A DNA stretch of 38,567 nt from Mycobacterium sp. 1423905.2. GTDB taxonomy: Bacteria; Actinomycetota; Actinomycetes; Mycobacteriales; Mycobacteriaceae. The notes beneath the pieces were generated by a model that saw nothing but the letters and a program-made list of their open reading frames with translations, ran no database searches and was not told the origin of the DNA. The position numbers were made by a program, and so were the translations under genes. Of this stretch, positions 18,451-27,466 are shown in pieces; positions within the stretch are counted from its first letter, which is position 1; each line of letters starts with the position of its first letter. Where the stretch lies: positions 1-38,567 of the forward strand of contig NZ_LZLE01000344.1 of NCBI RefSeq assembly GCF_001673155.1, in the 5' to 3' direction.

Positions 18451-18847
18451 GACGGGCGTCCTTCACTTCTCGGATGTCTTGTTTGACGTTGGCAACGGTC
18501 TGCGGTGCGGCGGGGGTGACTTCCTTGGCCTGTCGACGGCTGATCAGCGCCGCTGCGCCCGCCACGGCGAACAGCACCGCACCGACGATGAGCGCTGCCG
18601 CCCACACCGGCAACACCAGCGCAAGCGCCGCAATGGCGGCGGCGATCACACTGGCCAGCCCGAAGAACGCCAGCAGACCCGCGGCACCGAATAGCCCGGC
18701 GCCGGCCCCCGCGTGCTTGGCAGACTGCTGAAGTTCCTTCTGCGCCAACCGCATCTCGTCACGGATGAGCCGCGACGTCTGCGAGGAAAGTTGCGCCATC
18801 AACTCGCCGACCGAGGCGTCCGACGTTCGGTTTGCTTCCAGGCTCAT
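18437..18847 (-). CDS. Actinobacterial Holin-X / phage holin superfamily III (DUF1469-like) membrane protein
   Basis: 136 residues. An N-terminal amphipathic helix (about 13-45, LMAQLSSQTSRLIRDEMRLA) is followed by two hydrophobic helices (about 48-75 and 78-101) and a charged tail. This is the pattern of the putative Holin-X family, whose members sit in membranes of actinobacteria and have no proven lysis role. The ATG at 18847 is preferred to the GTG at 18856 because AGAAGGG lies 8 nt upstream of the ATG and overlaps the GTG. It starts 18 nt after the SDR stop and overlaps the following DUF3618 gene by 14 nt. A prophage origin is unlikely: no other phage genes are nearby. Confidence 0.8.
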   Translation of the reverse strand: MSLEANRTSDASVGELMAQLSSQTSRLIRDEMRLAQKELQQSAKHAGAGAGLFGAAGLLAFFGLASVIAAAIAALALVLPVWAAALIVGAVLFAVAGAAALISRRQAKEVTPAAPQTVANVKQDIREVKDARHDRS

Positions 18848-18865
18848 CGTTGACACCCTTCTGTT

Positions 18866-19645
18866 CTAATTGCCGGCCGGCACCGAAATCACCCGGTTGG
18901 CCGCAGCTTTCACCGAGTCCGGCAGGAACCGGTTGCTGATTCCCATGACCTTCGTCATCACCGATTCGGCGACCACCTTGCGGTCGCCGTTCATCAGCGC
19001 CTCAAAGCCTTGCTTGGCAACCTCTGCGGCATCGTCCTTGTGCTTCATGCGTCCCATCCGGGAGTTCGCCATGCCGGCGCGGCGGAAGAAGTTGGTCTCG
19101 GTCGGTCCAGGCATGAGCGCGGTGACGGTGACGCCGGTGTGGCGCATTTCGTCGTGCAACGCTTGGGCCAGCGACTGGACGAACGACTTGGAAGCGGCAT
19201 ACACCGATTGATGCGATCCCGGCATCTGCGACGCGATCGACGACGTAAAGAGCACCTTGCCGCTGTTGCGTCGCACCATGTCGGGCAGCACCAGCTTGGC
19301 CAGGTGCACGGTGGAACGGACGTTCAGGTCGACGATCGACAAGTCGGCATCGAGATCGCTGTCCACGAAACTGCCCCCGGTGCCCACACCGGCGTTGAGC
19401 GCCACGGCGTCGAGTTGCTGTCCGCCTTCAGTAGCTTGCCGGTAGAGCTTTTCCACACCTTTGGCGGTGCGCAGGTCGGCCTGAACGGTCCGGACGGTGA
19501 CCCCCGTTTTGCTCAGGGCGTTGGCCGCCTTCTCGATGCCTTCGTCTTCGGCGGCGATCACCAGGTCGTAACCGTGTCGGGCGAACTGCTTGGCAAGCTC
19601 GAAGCCGATTCCGCTAGAGGCGCCAGTGATCAAAGCCAGACTCAT
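18866..19645 (-). CDS. Short-chain dehydrogenase/reductase (SDR)
   Basis: 259 residues, classical SDR size, NAD(P)-dependent oxidoreductase. The cofactor motif TGASSGIG is at 7-14 and NAGVG follows the fourth strand. The catalytic set is the Ser in FTSSIASQ with YAASK as the Tyr/Lys motif, and PGPTETNFF closes the nucleotide site. The substrate is not evident. The ATG at 19645 gives the standard SDR N-terminus; the frame is open far upstream, but that stretch has no family resemblance and runs into the divergent comEA promoter area. It is the first gene of a three-gene unit with a Holin-X-like and a DUF3618 protein, perhaps acting on the envelope. Confidence 0.87.
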   Translation of the reverse strand: MSLALITGASSGIGFELAKQFARHGYDLVIAAEDEGIEKAANALSKTGVTVRTVQADLRTAKGVEKLYRQATEGGQQLDAVALNAGVGTGGSFVDSDLDADLSIVDLNVRSTVHLAKLVLPDMVRRNSGKVLFTSSIASQMPGSHQSVYAASKSFVQSLAQALHDEMRHTGVTVTALMPGPTETNFFRRAGMANSRMGRMKHKDDAAEVAKQGFEALMNGDRKVVAESVMTKVMGISNRFLPDSVKAAANRVISVPAGN

Positions 19646-19786
19646 GGCGACGTGGCTACCCGCGCCGGTGGTCGCCAAACCTATCTGAGCAGCGAGGCTA
19701 TCCACACCTCTGGATTGCTCCACAGCCGAACGTGAGAGGCGGGCAAGGTGGCCGGTTCTGACGGTCGCCGAACCTACGGTCGGCAC

Positions 19787-20629
19787 ATGCGAACAGAACT
19801 GCCCGGCGAGCGACTGCATCGTCGGCTCAGCGCCGAACCGGCAAGCGACACCTCCGCGCAGTCCACGGTGGCCGACGATGACGCAGACGATGACGACGAG
19901 GGTGACCCGAATTCTCTGCTGCCCCGGTGGCTTCCCGATCCGGACAACGGTCCGGGCTGGGCAGCGCGGCTGCGCGCCGACCCGGGCCGGGCCGGCGCCA
20001 TCGCGTTGGCGGGTATTGCCGCGCTGGCGGTACTCATCACCGTCTTCACCCTGATGCGCAGTCATCCGGCGCCCGTCGTGTCAGCGAAACTACCTGCGGT
20101 GGAACCGGTTTCGTCTGCGAGTGGCAAACCTTCGGCCAGTGCGAACCCAGACCGTCCAGTTGTGGTCAGCGTCGTCGGGTTGGTGCACAAGCCCGGTTTG
20201 GTGACGTTAGCGCCCGGCGCCCGGATCGCTGATGCGCTCCAGGCGGCCGGCGGCGCCACCGACGGAGCCGACACCGTCGGATTGAACATGGCTCGCCAGC
20301 TCGGCGACGGGGAGCAGATCGTGGTCGGACTCGCGCCGGTGTCGGGCCAGCCGCCGACATTGGGCAGCTCGGTGAGCACCGGTGCCGCGGGTCCGGCACC
20401 GGCGACGTCGGGCACCTCGAGCAAGCCGAAACCTGGGCAGTCCGTGGACCTCAACACCGCCACAGTCGAACAGCTGGACGCCTTGCCCGGTATCGGTCCG
20501 GTCACCGCCGCGGCCATCGTGGCGTGGCGGCAAGCCCATGGCAGATTCAGCAGCGTCGACCAGCTCGCCGACGTCGACGGCATCGGCGCGGCTCGGTTGG
20601 ACAAGTTGCGTGCCCTGGTGCGTGTCTGA
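19787..20629 (+). CDS. comEA: ComEA-like helix-hairpin-helix DNA-binding protein
   Basis: 280 residues. An acidic cytoplasmic N-terminus (Asp-rich at about 30-40) precedes one transmembrane helix (about 69-90), an SLBB-type domain (about 124-182, PVVVSVVGLVHKPGLVTL) and a C-terminal tandem helix-hairpin-helix domain (about 219-280, VDLNTATVEQLDALPGIG). In competent bacteria ComEA binds DNA outside the membrane and hands it to the ComEC channel. The ATG 19787 is chosen because TACGGT (19775-19780) lies 6 nt upstream, which would suit a leaderless mRNA; an in-frame GTG at 19748 with an AGAGG-like site would add 13 residues. comEC starts 5 nt after the stop. Natural competence of mycobacteria is not established. 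Confidence 0.87.
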   Translation: MRTELPGERLHRRLSAEPASDTSAQSTVADDDADDDDEGDPNSLLPRWLPDPDNGPGWAARLRADPGRAGAIALAGIAALAVLITVFTLMRSHPAPVVSAKLPAVEPVSSASGKPSASANPDRPVVVSVVGLVHKPGLVTLAPGARIADALQAAGGATDGADTVGLNMARQLGDGEQIVVGLAPVSGQPPTLGSSVSTGAAGPAPATSGTSSKPKPGQSVDLNTATVEQLDALPGIGPVTAAAIVAWRQAHGRFSSVDQLADVDGIGAARLDKLRALVRV

Positions 20630-20634
20630 CCCAC

Positions 20635-22185
20635 GTGCACCAACGCGACGACCAGTCCCGGCTCGACGTCCGCCTAGTGCCGGCGGCCTTGACCAGCTGG
20701 ACGGTCACCGCGGCCGGGATCGTGTGGCCGCTGGGCCGGGTGCTCGCCGTCTGCTGCGTGGTGCTGGCCGCCGGCGCAGGGCTGCTGTGGTGGAGTTCGA
20801 CGCGTCGTCGGGGTAAAGCGCGACGACTGGCTACGTTCAGCTTGGGCCTGGCGGCCGTCGGTGTGGTGGGCGCGGGGTACGGCGTGGCGATCGCACTGCG
20901 TACCGACGCTGTCGATCACCACCCCATCACCGCCGCGTACGGCACCGTCGCCCCGGTAACGGTCATCCCGAGCGAAAGCCCCTTACCGTTGACCCGGGAC
21001 CGGTTGCTGTTCCGAGCCACCATGGCGCGCCTGTGTGACCAGCCGATGTCGGGCAGGGTCGTCGTGTTCGGCCGCGCCTCGGACCTCGGCGAGCTGATGG
21101 TGGGTCAACCGCTGCGGTTCAGCGCCCAGATCAAGCGACCCAACCGGCACGACCTGACCGTCGCCGTGCTCACTGTCACGGGCCGGCCGGTCAGCGGCGC
21201 CGCGGCACCCGTCCAGCGGGTGGCTCACACGGTGCGCCGCCGATTCGCCGCGGCGGTGCGCGCCGTGTTGCCACCGGATCAGGCCGCGATGCTGCCCGCC
21301 CTGGTGCTCGGTGATACCTCGCAAGTTGCTACCGCGACCAGCCAGGAGTTCCGCACCGCCGGTATGACGCACCTAACCGCGGTATCCGGCGCGAACGTGA
21401 CGATCGTGTGCGCGGCGGTGTTGTTTTCGGCGCGTCTGGTCGGGCCGCGGGTCGCCGTGGCGTTGGCCGCCGTCGTTCTGGTCGCGTTCGTCATCGTGGT
21501 GCAGCCCACCGCCAGCGTCTTGCGGGCCGCGGTCATGGCTGGGATCGGTTTGGCCGCCATGCTGACTTCCCGTCGCCGCCAAGCGATTCCGGCGCTGTCG
21601 GCATCGGTACTGATCCTGCTTGTCCTGGCTCCGCAGCTGGCCGTCGACATGGGCTTCGCGTTGTCGGTTGTCGCGACCGCCGGCTTGATCGTCATCGCGC
21701 CGCTATGGTCACGCCGCCTCACCCAGCGGGGCTGCCCGAAGCCGCTGGCGGATGCGCTCGCCGTCGCGGCGGCCGCTCAGCTGGTGACCGCGCCGCTGGT
21801 GGCCGCCATTTCGGGCCGATTCAGCCTGATCGCCGTGGTCGCCAACCTGGTGGTGGCGGTGGTGATTGCGCCGATCACCGTGCTGGGCACCGTTGCAGCC
21901 GTGCTGGCGATCTGTTGGCCGGCTGCGGCGCAGCTGCTGATCCGGTTCACCGGCCCGGAAGTCTGGTGGGTGCTGCACGTCGCGCACTGGGCCGCCGGTG
22001 TCCCGGCCGCAACGGTCCCGGTCCCCGCTGGTGTGCCCGGCGTCGTCGTAATCAGTTGCGCCGCGGTGTTCGTCGCCGCGATGGGGCGGTGGCGCTGGTT
22101 TCGCGCGGTGCTGGGGTCGGTCACCGCAGCGGCCGCGCTGTGCTTGCTGGCCTGGTCGCTGTCCGGGCTCGTCGGTGCGTCGTGA
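20635..22185 (+). CDS. comEC: ComEC/Rec2-like DNA-uptake channel protein, without C-terminal metallo-beta-lactamase domain
   Basis: 516 residues, close to the roughly 514 I recall for the M. tuberculosis protein. Two N-terminal transmembrane helices (about 22-52 and 68-88) flank a short soluble part. An OB-like extracytoplasmic region (about 95-190) follows, then the Competence domain with its signature THLTAVSGANV (245-255) and about seven further helices. The C-terminal nuclease-like domain of Bacillus ComEC is absent: the chain ends after the last helix. The GTG at 20635 is 5 nt after the comEA stop and gives the expected length; an earlier in-frame start would lie inside comEA. It forms the inner-membrane DNA channel in competent species; its role here is untested. 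Confidence 0.88.
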   Translation: MHQRDDQSRLDVRLVPAALTSWTVTAAGIVWPLGRVLAVCCVVLAAGAGLLWWSSTRRRGKARRLATFSLGLAAVGVVGAGYGVAIALRTDAVDHHPITAAYGTVAPVTVIPSESPLPLTRDRLLFRATMARLCDQPMSGRVVVFGRASDLGELMVGQPLRFSAQIKRPNRHDLTVAVLTVTGRPVSGAAAPVQRVAHTVRRRFAAAVRAVLPPDQAAMLPALVLGDTSQVATATSQEFRTAGMTHLTAVSGANVTIVCAAVLFSARLVGPRVAVALAAVVLVAFVIVVQPTASVLRAAVMAGIGLAAMLTSRRRQAIPALSASVLILLVLAPQLAVDMGFALSVVATAGLIVIAPLWSRRLTQRGCPKPLADALAVAAAAQLVTAPLVAAISGRFSLIAVVANLVVAVVIAPITVLGTVAAVLAICWPAAAQLLIRFTGPEVWWVLHVAHWAAGVPAATVPVPAGVPGVVVISCAAVFVAAMGRWRWFRAVLGSVTAAAALCLLAWSLSGLVGAS

Positions 22186-22197
22186 CACCATCGTGGG

Positions 22198-23169
22198 GTG
22201 ACCGACGTTTCGCCGTTGCACCTGGTGTTGGGGGATGAGGAGCTGCTGATCGAGCGGGCGGTGGCGGACGTGCTGCGGTCGGCCCGTAAGCGGGCCAGGA
22301 CCGGCTCGGTCATCGATGACGTCCCGGTCAGCCGCATGCGCGCCGGTGATGTCAGCACCTATGAGCTCGCCGAATTGCTGAGCCCGTCGCTGTTCGCCGA
22401 GGAGCGCATCGTCGTTCTCGAGGCGGTGGGCGAGGCGGGCAAGGAAGCCGCCGCGATGATCGCCTCCACGGCCGCCGACATCCCGGCGGGCACGGTGCTG
22501 GTCGTCGTGCACTCCGGCGGCGGGCGGGCCAAATCGCTGGCCGGCGAACTAAAAGCACTGGGCGCCCAAGTTCATCCGTGCGCGCGGATTACCAAGGCCA
22601 GCGAGCGCGCCGACTTCGTGCGCCGGGAATTCCGCACGCTGCGGGTCAAGGTCGACGACCAGACCGTCACTGCCTTGCTGGACGCCGTGGGGTCGGATAT
22701 CCGCGAATTAGCCTCGGCCTGTTCGCAATTGGTTGCCGACACCGGCGGCGCCGTCGATGCCGCCGCCGTACGCCGCTATCACAGCGGCAAAGCCGAGGTG
22801 AAGGGCTTCGACATCGCCGACAAGGCCGTCGCGGGTGACGTCGAAGGCGCGGCCGAGGCGCTGCGCTGGGCGATGATGCGCGGAGAGCCGCTGGTGGTGC
22901 TGGCCGATGCGCTGGCCGAAGCCGTACACACCATCGGGCGGGTGGGTCCGCTGTCCGGCGACCCGTACCGGCTGGCCGCCCAGCTGGGCATGCCGCCATG
23001 GCGAGTGCAAAAAGCGCAGAAACAGGCGCGGCGCTGGTCGCGCGACTCGGTGGCGACCGCGATGAAGCTGGTGGCGGCGCTCAACGCCGACGTGAAAGGG
23101 GCAGCCGCGGACGCGGACTATGCGCTGGAATCCGCGGTGAGGAAGGTGGCCGAACTCGTGGCCGACTGA
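22198..23169 (+). CDS. holA: DNA polymerase III subunit delta
   Basis: 323 residues. The delta subunit is part of the clamp loader that opens the beta sliding clamp during replication. The N-terminal AAA+-like fold begins [16 protein letters not shown], and [17 protein letters not shown] near the middle is a conserved delta stretch. The helical C-terminal collar domain follows ([19 protein letters not shown]). The GTG at 22198 is 12 nt after the comEC stop; no better start is seen, and the N-terminus begins directly with the family pattern. The comEA-comEC-holA order is conserved in mycobacteria. It converges on rpsT, with 10 bp between stops. Confidence 0.93.
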   Translation: MTDVSPLHLVLGDEELLIERAVADVLRSARKRARTGSVIDDVPVSRMRAGDVSTYELAELLSPSLFAEERIVVLEAVGEAGKEAAAMIASTAADIPAGTVLVVVHSGGGRAKSLAGELKALGAQVHPCARITKASERADFVRREFRTLRVKVDDQTVTALLDAVGSDIRELASACSQLVADTGGAVDAAAVRRYHSGKAEVKGFDIADKAVAGDVEGAAEALRWAMMRGEPLVVLADALAEAVHTIGRVGPLSGDPYRLAAQLGMPPWRVQKAQKQARRWSRDSVATAMKLVAALNADVKGAAADADYALESAVRKVAELVAD

Positions 23170-23179
23170 CGCCGACGAG

Positions 23180-23443
23180 TCAGCCGAGCTTGTTCAAGGA
23201 GCGCGCGAGCGCCGACTTCTTGTTGGCGGCCTGGTTCTTGTGGATCACGCCCTTGCTGGCGGCCTTGTCCAATTTGCGGTTGGTCGCGGCCAGCAGTTCG
23301 GTGGCCTTGTCCTTGTCGCCGGCGTGGGTGGCCTCACGGAACGACCGGATGGCGGTCCGCAGCGAGGACTTCACCGACTTGTTGCGCAGTCGGGCGCGCT
23401 CGTTCGTGCGGTTGCGCTTCTGCTGCGACTTGATGTTGGCCAC
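23180..23443 (-). CDS. rpsT: 30S ribosomal protein S20
   Basis: 87 residues, rich in Lys/Arg and helical, starting [22 protein letters not shown] as in bacterial S20, which binds 16S rRNA in the 30S body. The start codon is GTG (23443-23441), with AAAGGGA about 8 nt upstream. A promoter-like pair lies about 80-115 nt upstream on the minus strand. It is divergent from the ATP-grasp gene and convergent with holA, a placement shared with other mycobacteria. Confidence 0.97.
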   Translation of the reverse strand: MANIKSQQKRNRTNERARLRNKSVKSSLRTAIRSFREATHAGDKDKATELLAATNRKLDKAASKGVIHKNQAANKKSALARSLNKLG

Positions 23444-23528
23444 GCGTGAGTTCCCTTTGTCGTTCGATGTGGAGTCGGCATGTGGTCAGGCGCCCTTACG
23501 ACCTGACGGCCCATGTTTGCGACTGCCC

Positions 23529-23558
23529 AGGTTATCAGTCGGTTACGTTTTCGCCCAA
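23529..23558 (-). promoter_or_regulatory. rpsT: Candidate rpsT promoter
   Basis: Minus strand: TTGGGC (23558-23553), 18-nt spacer, TAACCT (23534-23529). The -10 fits TANNNT and the -35 keeps the TTG core. Transcription would start near 23522, leaving a leader of about 79 nt before the GTG. Confidence 0.4.
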
Positions 23559-23600
23559 AAGAGGAACCACTGGCCAGGTGGAATCAGTGATTGAGGCAGC

Positions 23601-25238
23601 ATGGCACGGGTGAGTTCTGCAAACCAGCTCGTGGAGGCCAAGCGGCGCTCGCCGGCCCGCTTCGAGCGCATCTTCGACGGTTACGACACCTCCGAGGTGT
23701 ATGCCAAGGCTTTCGACGAGATGTTTGACGCCCACGGCAACGTTCGCGGCCCCTACAAGGGCATCTACGCCGAACTGGCGCCGTCCGACGTCTCCGAGCT
23801 CAAAGCTCGCGCCGAGGCGCTGGGCCGGGCGTTCATCGACCAGGGCATCACCTTCTCCCTGTCCGGCCAGGAGCGGCCCTTTCCGCTGGACCTGGTGCCG
23901 CGGGTGATCTCGGCCGCGGAGTGGACCCGGTTGGAGCGGGGCATCATCCAACGCGTCAAGGCGCTCGAGATGTACCTCGACGACATCTACGGCGATCAGG
24001 AGATCCTGCGCGACGGCGTCATCCCTCGTCGGCTGGTGACGTCCTGCGAGCACTTCCACCGCCAAGCGGTAGGCATCGTCCCGCCCAACGGGGTGCGCAT
24101 TCACGTCTCCGGCATCGACTTGATCCGCGATGACCGCGGTGACTTCCGGGTACTCGAGGACAACCTGCGCTCGCCGTCGGGTGTGTCCTACGTCATGGAA
24201 AACCGGCGCACCATGGCCCGCGTCTTCCCCAACCTCTTCGCGACCCATCGCGTGCGCCCGGTGGACGACTACTCCTCGCATCTCCTGCAGGCGTTGCGTA
24301 ACTCGGCGGCCACCAACGAGGCCGACCCCACGGTGGTGGTGCTGACCCCCGGCGTCTATAACTCGGCGTACTTCGAGCATTCGCTGCTGGCCCGGCAGAT
24401 GGGCGTCGAGTTGGTCGAGGGCCGCGACCTATTCTGCCGCGACAACCAGGTCTACATGCGCACCACCGAGGGGGAGCGGCAGGTCGACGTCATCTACCGG
24501 CGCATCGACGACGCCTTCCTGGACCCGCTGCAATTCCGCGCCGACTCGGTGCTCGGAGTGGCCGGCCTGGTCAACGCCGCGCGCGCCGGCAACGTCGTCA
24601 TCTCCAGCGCGATCGGCAACGGCGTCGGCGACGACAAGCTCGTCTACACCTACGTGCCGACCATGATCGAGTACTACCTGCGGGAAAAGCCGCTGCTGGG
24701 CAACGTGGAGACGCTGCGTTGCTGGCTCGACGACGAACGCGAGGAGGTCCTCGACCGCATCCGGGAGCTGGTTCTCAAGCCGGTCGAGGGCTCCGGCGGC
24801 TACGGCATCGTCTTCGGTCCGGAGGCCTCCGATAAGGAACTGGCCACCGTGAGCAAGAAGATCCGGGACGACCCACGTAGCTGGATCGCCCAACCGATGA
24901 TGGAACTGTCCACGGTGCCCACCCGCATCGAAGACAAACTGGCGCCGCGATACGTCGATCTGCGGCCGTTCGCCGTCAACGACGGCAACGACATCTGGGT
25001 GCTGCCGGGCGGGCTGACCCGGGTGGCGTTGGTTGACGAGTCTCGGGTGGTGAACTCCAGCCAGGGCGGCGGCTCCAAGGACACCTGGGTGTTGGCGCCC
25101 CGCACCTCGACGAGCGCCCGGGAGTTGGGCGCCGCTGAGGTGGTGCGGTCACTGCCGGAACCGGCGCCCGACGGTGCCGGGCCGGAACAGGTGGCCGCGC
25201 AGGACGGCGAACAGCGGCAGCACCAGGTGAACCGCTGA
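23601..25238 (+). CDS. Circularly permuted ATP-grasp protein (Rv2411c-like)
   Basis: 545 residues of the circularly permuted ATP-grasp family, predicted peptide or amide ligases. Seen: [22 protein letters not shown] near the N-terminus, [22 protein letters not shown], the acidic metal site region [19 protein letters not shown], the nucleotide-binding stretch [20 protein letters not shown] (about 395-415) and YVDLRPFAV near the end. The last 40 or so residues are a low-complexity Gln/Pro tail. The ATG at 23601 follows a weak GAGGCAGC site. Its stop shares one base with the next gene's ATG (TGATG). The neighbours are an alpha-E protein and a transglutaminase, a known conserved trio predicted from comparative genomics to make or modify a peptide; the product is unknown. 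Confidence 0.88.
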   Translation: MARVSSANQLVEAKRRSPARFERIFDGYDTSEVYAKAFDEMFDAHGNVRGPYKGIYAELAPSDVSELKARAEALGRAFIDQGITFSLSGQERPFPLDLVPRVISAAEWTRLERGIIQRVKALEMYLDDIYGDQEILRDGVIPRRLVTSCEHFHRQAVGIVPPNGVRIHVSGIDLIRDDRGDFRVLEDNLRSPSGVSYVMENRRTMARVFPNLFATHRVRPVDDYSSHLLQALRNSAATNEADPTVVVLTPGVYNSAYFEHSLLARQMGVELVEGRDLFCRDNQVYMRTTEGERQVDVIYRRIDDAFLDPLQFRADSVLGVAGLVNAARAGNVVISSAIGNGVGDDKLVYTYVPTMIEYYLREKPLLGNVETLRCWLDDEREEVLDRIRELVLKPVEGSGGYGIVFGPEASDKELATVSKKIRDDPRSWIAQPMMELSTVPTRIEDKLAPRYVDLRPFAVNDGNDIWVLPGGLTRVALVDESRVVNSSQGGGSKDTWVLAPRTSTSARELGAAEVVRSLPEPAPDGAGPEQVAAQDGEQRQHQVNR

Positions 25239-26215
25239 TGCTCGCCCGCAACGCCGAAGCGCTGTTTTGGATCGGCCGCTACGTCGAGCGCGCCGACGAC
25301 ACCGCCCGCATCCTCGACGTCGCCGTGCACCAACTGCTCGAGGATTCCAGCGTTGACCCCGACCACGCGTCGCGGGTGCTGTTGCAGGTGCTGGGCATCG
25401 AACCACCCGAGCACCCGTTGGACGTCTGGTCGTTGACCGACCTCGTCGCGTTCAGCCCCAACACCCAAGGCGGCTGTTCCATCGTCGATGCGATCTCCGC
25501 GGCGCGCGAAAATGCCCGATCGGCACGCGAAGTGACCTCCAGCGAAACCTGGGAGTGCATCAACACCACTTACCACGCGCTGCCCGAACGGGAACGGGCC
25601 GCCAAACGCCTTGGCCCGCATGAGTTCCTGTCGTTCATCGAAGGTCGGGCGGCGATGTTCGCCGGGCTCGCCGACTCGACGTTGTCCCGCGACGACGGAT
25701 ACCGGTTCATGGTGCTGGGCCGCGCCATCGAGCGGGTCGACATGACCGTGCGGCTGCTGCTGTCGCGGGTGGGGGACAGCGCGTCCTCACCGGCGTGGGT
25801 GACGCTGCTGCGCTCGGCCGGCGCGCACGACACCTACCTGCGCACCTACCGCGGTGTGCTGGACGCGGCCCGGGTGGTGGAGTTCATGATGCTCGACCGG
25901 CTGTTCCCGCGGTCGGTCTACTATTCGCTGAAACTGGCCGAACACAACCTCGACGAGTTGATGCACAATCCGCAGAGCCGGATCGGTGCCACCACCGAAG
26001 CCCAGCGATTGCTGGGGCAGGCCCGCAGTCAGCTCGAGTTCGTGCAGCCCGGTGTCTTGCTGGAATCACTGGAGACGCGGTTGGCGGACTTGCAGCGAAC
26101 CTGTTACGACGTCGGAGATGCGTTGACGCTGCAGTACTTTCACGTCGCGCCGTGGGTGGCGTGGTCGGATGCCGGTCAGCGCGGCGTGTCGGTCCGTAAG
26201 CCGGGTGAAGCCTGA
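25238..26215 (+). CDS. Alpha-E domain protein (Rv2410c-like)
   Basis: 325 residues, almost entirely helical, starting [28 protein letters not shown], the hallmark of the alpha-E family. Further conserved pieces are GRAIERVDMTVRLLLSRVG and LMLDRLFPRSVYYSL. The biochemical function is unknown; it occurs nearly always with a circularly permuted ATP-grasp protein and a transglutaminase, so it is probably a partner in the same reaction. Its ATG overlaps the upstream stop by one base and its own stop overlaps the next ATG by one base, which implies coupled translation and balanced amounts of the three products. Confidence 0.88.
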   Translation: MLARNAEALFWIGRYVERADDTARILDVAVHQLLEDSSVDPDHASRVLLQVLGIEPPEHPLDVWSLTDLVAFSPNTQGGCSIVDAISAARENARSAREVTSSETWECINTTYHALPERERAAKRLGPHEFLSFIEGRAAMFAGLADSTLSRDDGYRFMVLGRAIERVDMTVRLLLSRVGDSASSPAWVTLLRSAGAHDTYLRTYRGVLDAARVVEFMMLDRLFPRSVYYSLKLAEHNLDELMHNPQSRIGATTEAQRLLGQARSQLEFVQPGVLLESLETRLADLQRTCYDVGDALTLQYFHVAPWVAWSDAGQRGVSVRKPGEA

Positions 26216-27054
26216 TGTGGCGGATGCGGGTGGTGCACACCACGGGGTACGCCTACAAGTCCGCGGTGACCGCTTCCTACAACGAAGCGCGGCTGACCCC
26301 GCGATCGAACACTCGGCAAAACGTCATCCTCAACCGGGTGGAAACCATTCCGGCGACGCGCTCTTATCGCTACGTCGACTATTGGGGTACCGCCGTGACC
26401 GCGTTTGATCTGCACGCCCCGCATGTGGAGTTGACGGTCACCTCGTCGTCGGTGGTGGAAACCGAGCGCCCGGAACCACCGGCGGCCAAAGCGGGCTGGG
26501 CCGAGCTGGCAGCCGATGCCGTCATCGACCGGTTCGACGAGGTGCTACGCCCCACCTCCTACACCCCGCTGAGTAAACGGGTCGCGGCGGTCGGCAAGCG
26601 AATCATGAAGTCCCACGATCCCGGCGAAGCCGTCCTCGCCGCCGCGCGGTGGGCGCGCAGTGAACTCGAGTACCTGCCCGGCACCACCGGGGTGACCTGG
26701 TCGGGACTCGACGCGCTGGAGCAGGGCAAAGGCGTATGCCAGGATTTCGCCCATTTGACTCTGATGGCGTTGCGCAGCATGGGCATTCCGGCTCGGTACG
26801 TATCCGGGTACTTGCACCCCGTCGCCGACGCGGTGGTCGGCAAGACGCTGGAAGGGCGCAGCCACGCGTGGATCCAAGCCTGGACCGGGGGCTGGTGGTA
26901 CTACGACCCCACCAATGACACCGACATCACCGAGCAGTACGTCAGCGTGGGCGCCGGCCGCGACTACGCCGACGTGTCCCCGCTCAAGGGCATCTACTCG
27001 GGGGCAGGGGCGACCGACCTGGACGTGGACGTGGAGATCACCCGGCTCGCATAG
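26215..27054 (+). CDS. Transglutaminase-like cysteine protease family protein (Rv2409c-like)
   Basis: 279 residues. An N-terminal beta domain of the bacterial transglutaminase N-region type (about 1-90, RVVHTTGYAYKSAVTASYNEARL) precedes the papain-like core. The catalytic triad is readable: C175 in GKGVCQDFAHL, H217 in GRSHAWIQAW and D231 in YYDPTND. Such proteins cleave or form amide bonds. It is the third gene of the trio, its ATG overlapping the alpha-E stop by one base. No signal peptide or membrane helix is visible, so it is probably cytoplasmic. It converges on the PE gene, with 18 bp between. Confidence 0.9.
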   Translation: MWRMRVVHTTGYAYKSAVTASYNEARLTPRSNTRQNVILNRVETIPATRSYRYVDYWGTAVTAFDLHAPHVELTVTSSSVVETERPEPPAAKAGWAELAADAVIDRFDEVLRPTSYTPLSKRVAAVGKRIMKSHDPGEAVLAAARWARSELEYLPGTTGVTWSGLDALEQGKGVCQDFAHLTLMALRSMGIPARYVSGYLHPVADAVVGKTLEGRSHAWIQAWTGGWWYYDPTNDTDITEQYVSVGAGRDYADVSPLKGIYSGAGATDLDVDVEITRLA

Positions 27055-27072
27055 CGCTGCCGGCAGCGGCGA

Positions 27073-27417
27073 TCAGTGACCGCCGAGCAAGGATTGGATC
27101 GGTGCGTTGACGGCGTCTGCGCCCACCCGCGCGGCGTTGACGGCCTCGGCAGTGGCGTAGGCGCCGGCGCCACTGATAAGTGTCTGCACGATCTGGTCGT
27201 GCACGGCCGACATCTGGCCGCCGATGCTCTGATACTCCTGCGCGTGCGCTTGGAACATGTTCGCGACCAGCGCCGATACTTGATCGGCGGCAGCGGGCGG
27301 GACCTCGGTGGTGTCGGCGGCGATGTTGGAATTGACGTCCGCAATGTTCGAGCCGATGCCCGCCAGATCGGCAGCCTTCGCCAGCATTGCCTCCGGCCCC
27401 GACACTACGTAGGACAT
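27073..27417 (-). CDS. PE family protein, short (PE24-like)
   Basis: 114 residues: little more than one PE domain. It begins MSYVVSGPEAMLAKAADLAG with the Pro8-Glu9 pair and has the two long helices of the family. The type VII secretion signal YxxxE is present as Y87-ATA-E91. By position between the transglutaminase and rnz genes it corresponds to PE24 of M. tuberculosis, as I remember that locus. No PPE partner gene is adjacent, although PE proteins usually pair with PPE for ESX export. The ATG at 27417 has GAGAGG about 7 nt upstream. Confidence 0.87.
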   Translation of the reverse strand: MSYVVSGPEAMLAKAADLAGIGSNIADVNSNIAADTTEVPPAAADQVSALVANMFQAHAQEYQSIGGQMSAVHDQIVQTLISGAGAYATAEAVNAARVGADAVNAPIQSLLGGH

Positions 27418-27466
27418 CTGGCACCTCTCATAAAGAAAACCAGGCCATGCCCGATCATCAGATGGT

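Noticed and set aside
18437..18847. Phage holin suggesting a prophage remnant
   Set aside because: No integrase, endolysin, structural genes or att repeats nearby; the Holin-X family is chromosomal in actinobacteria.
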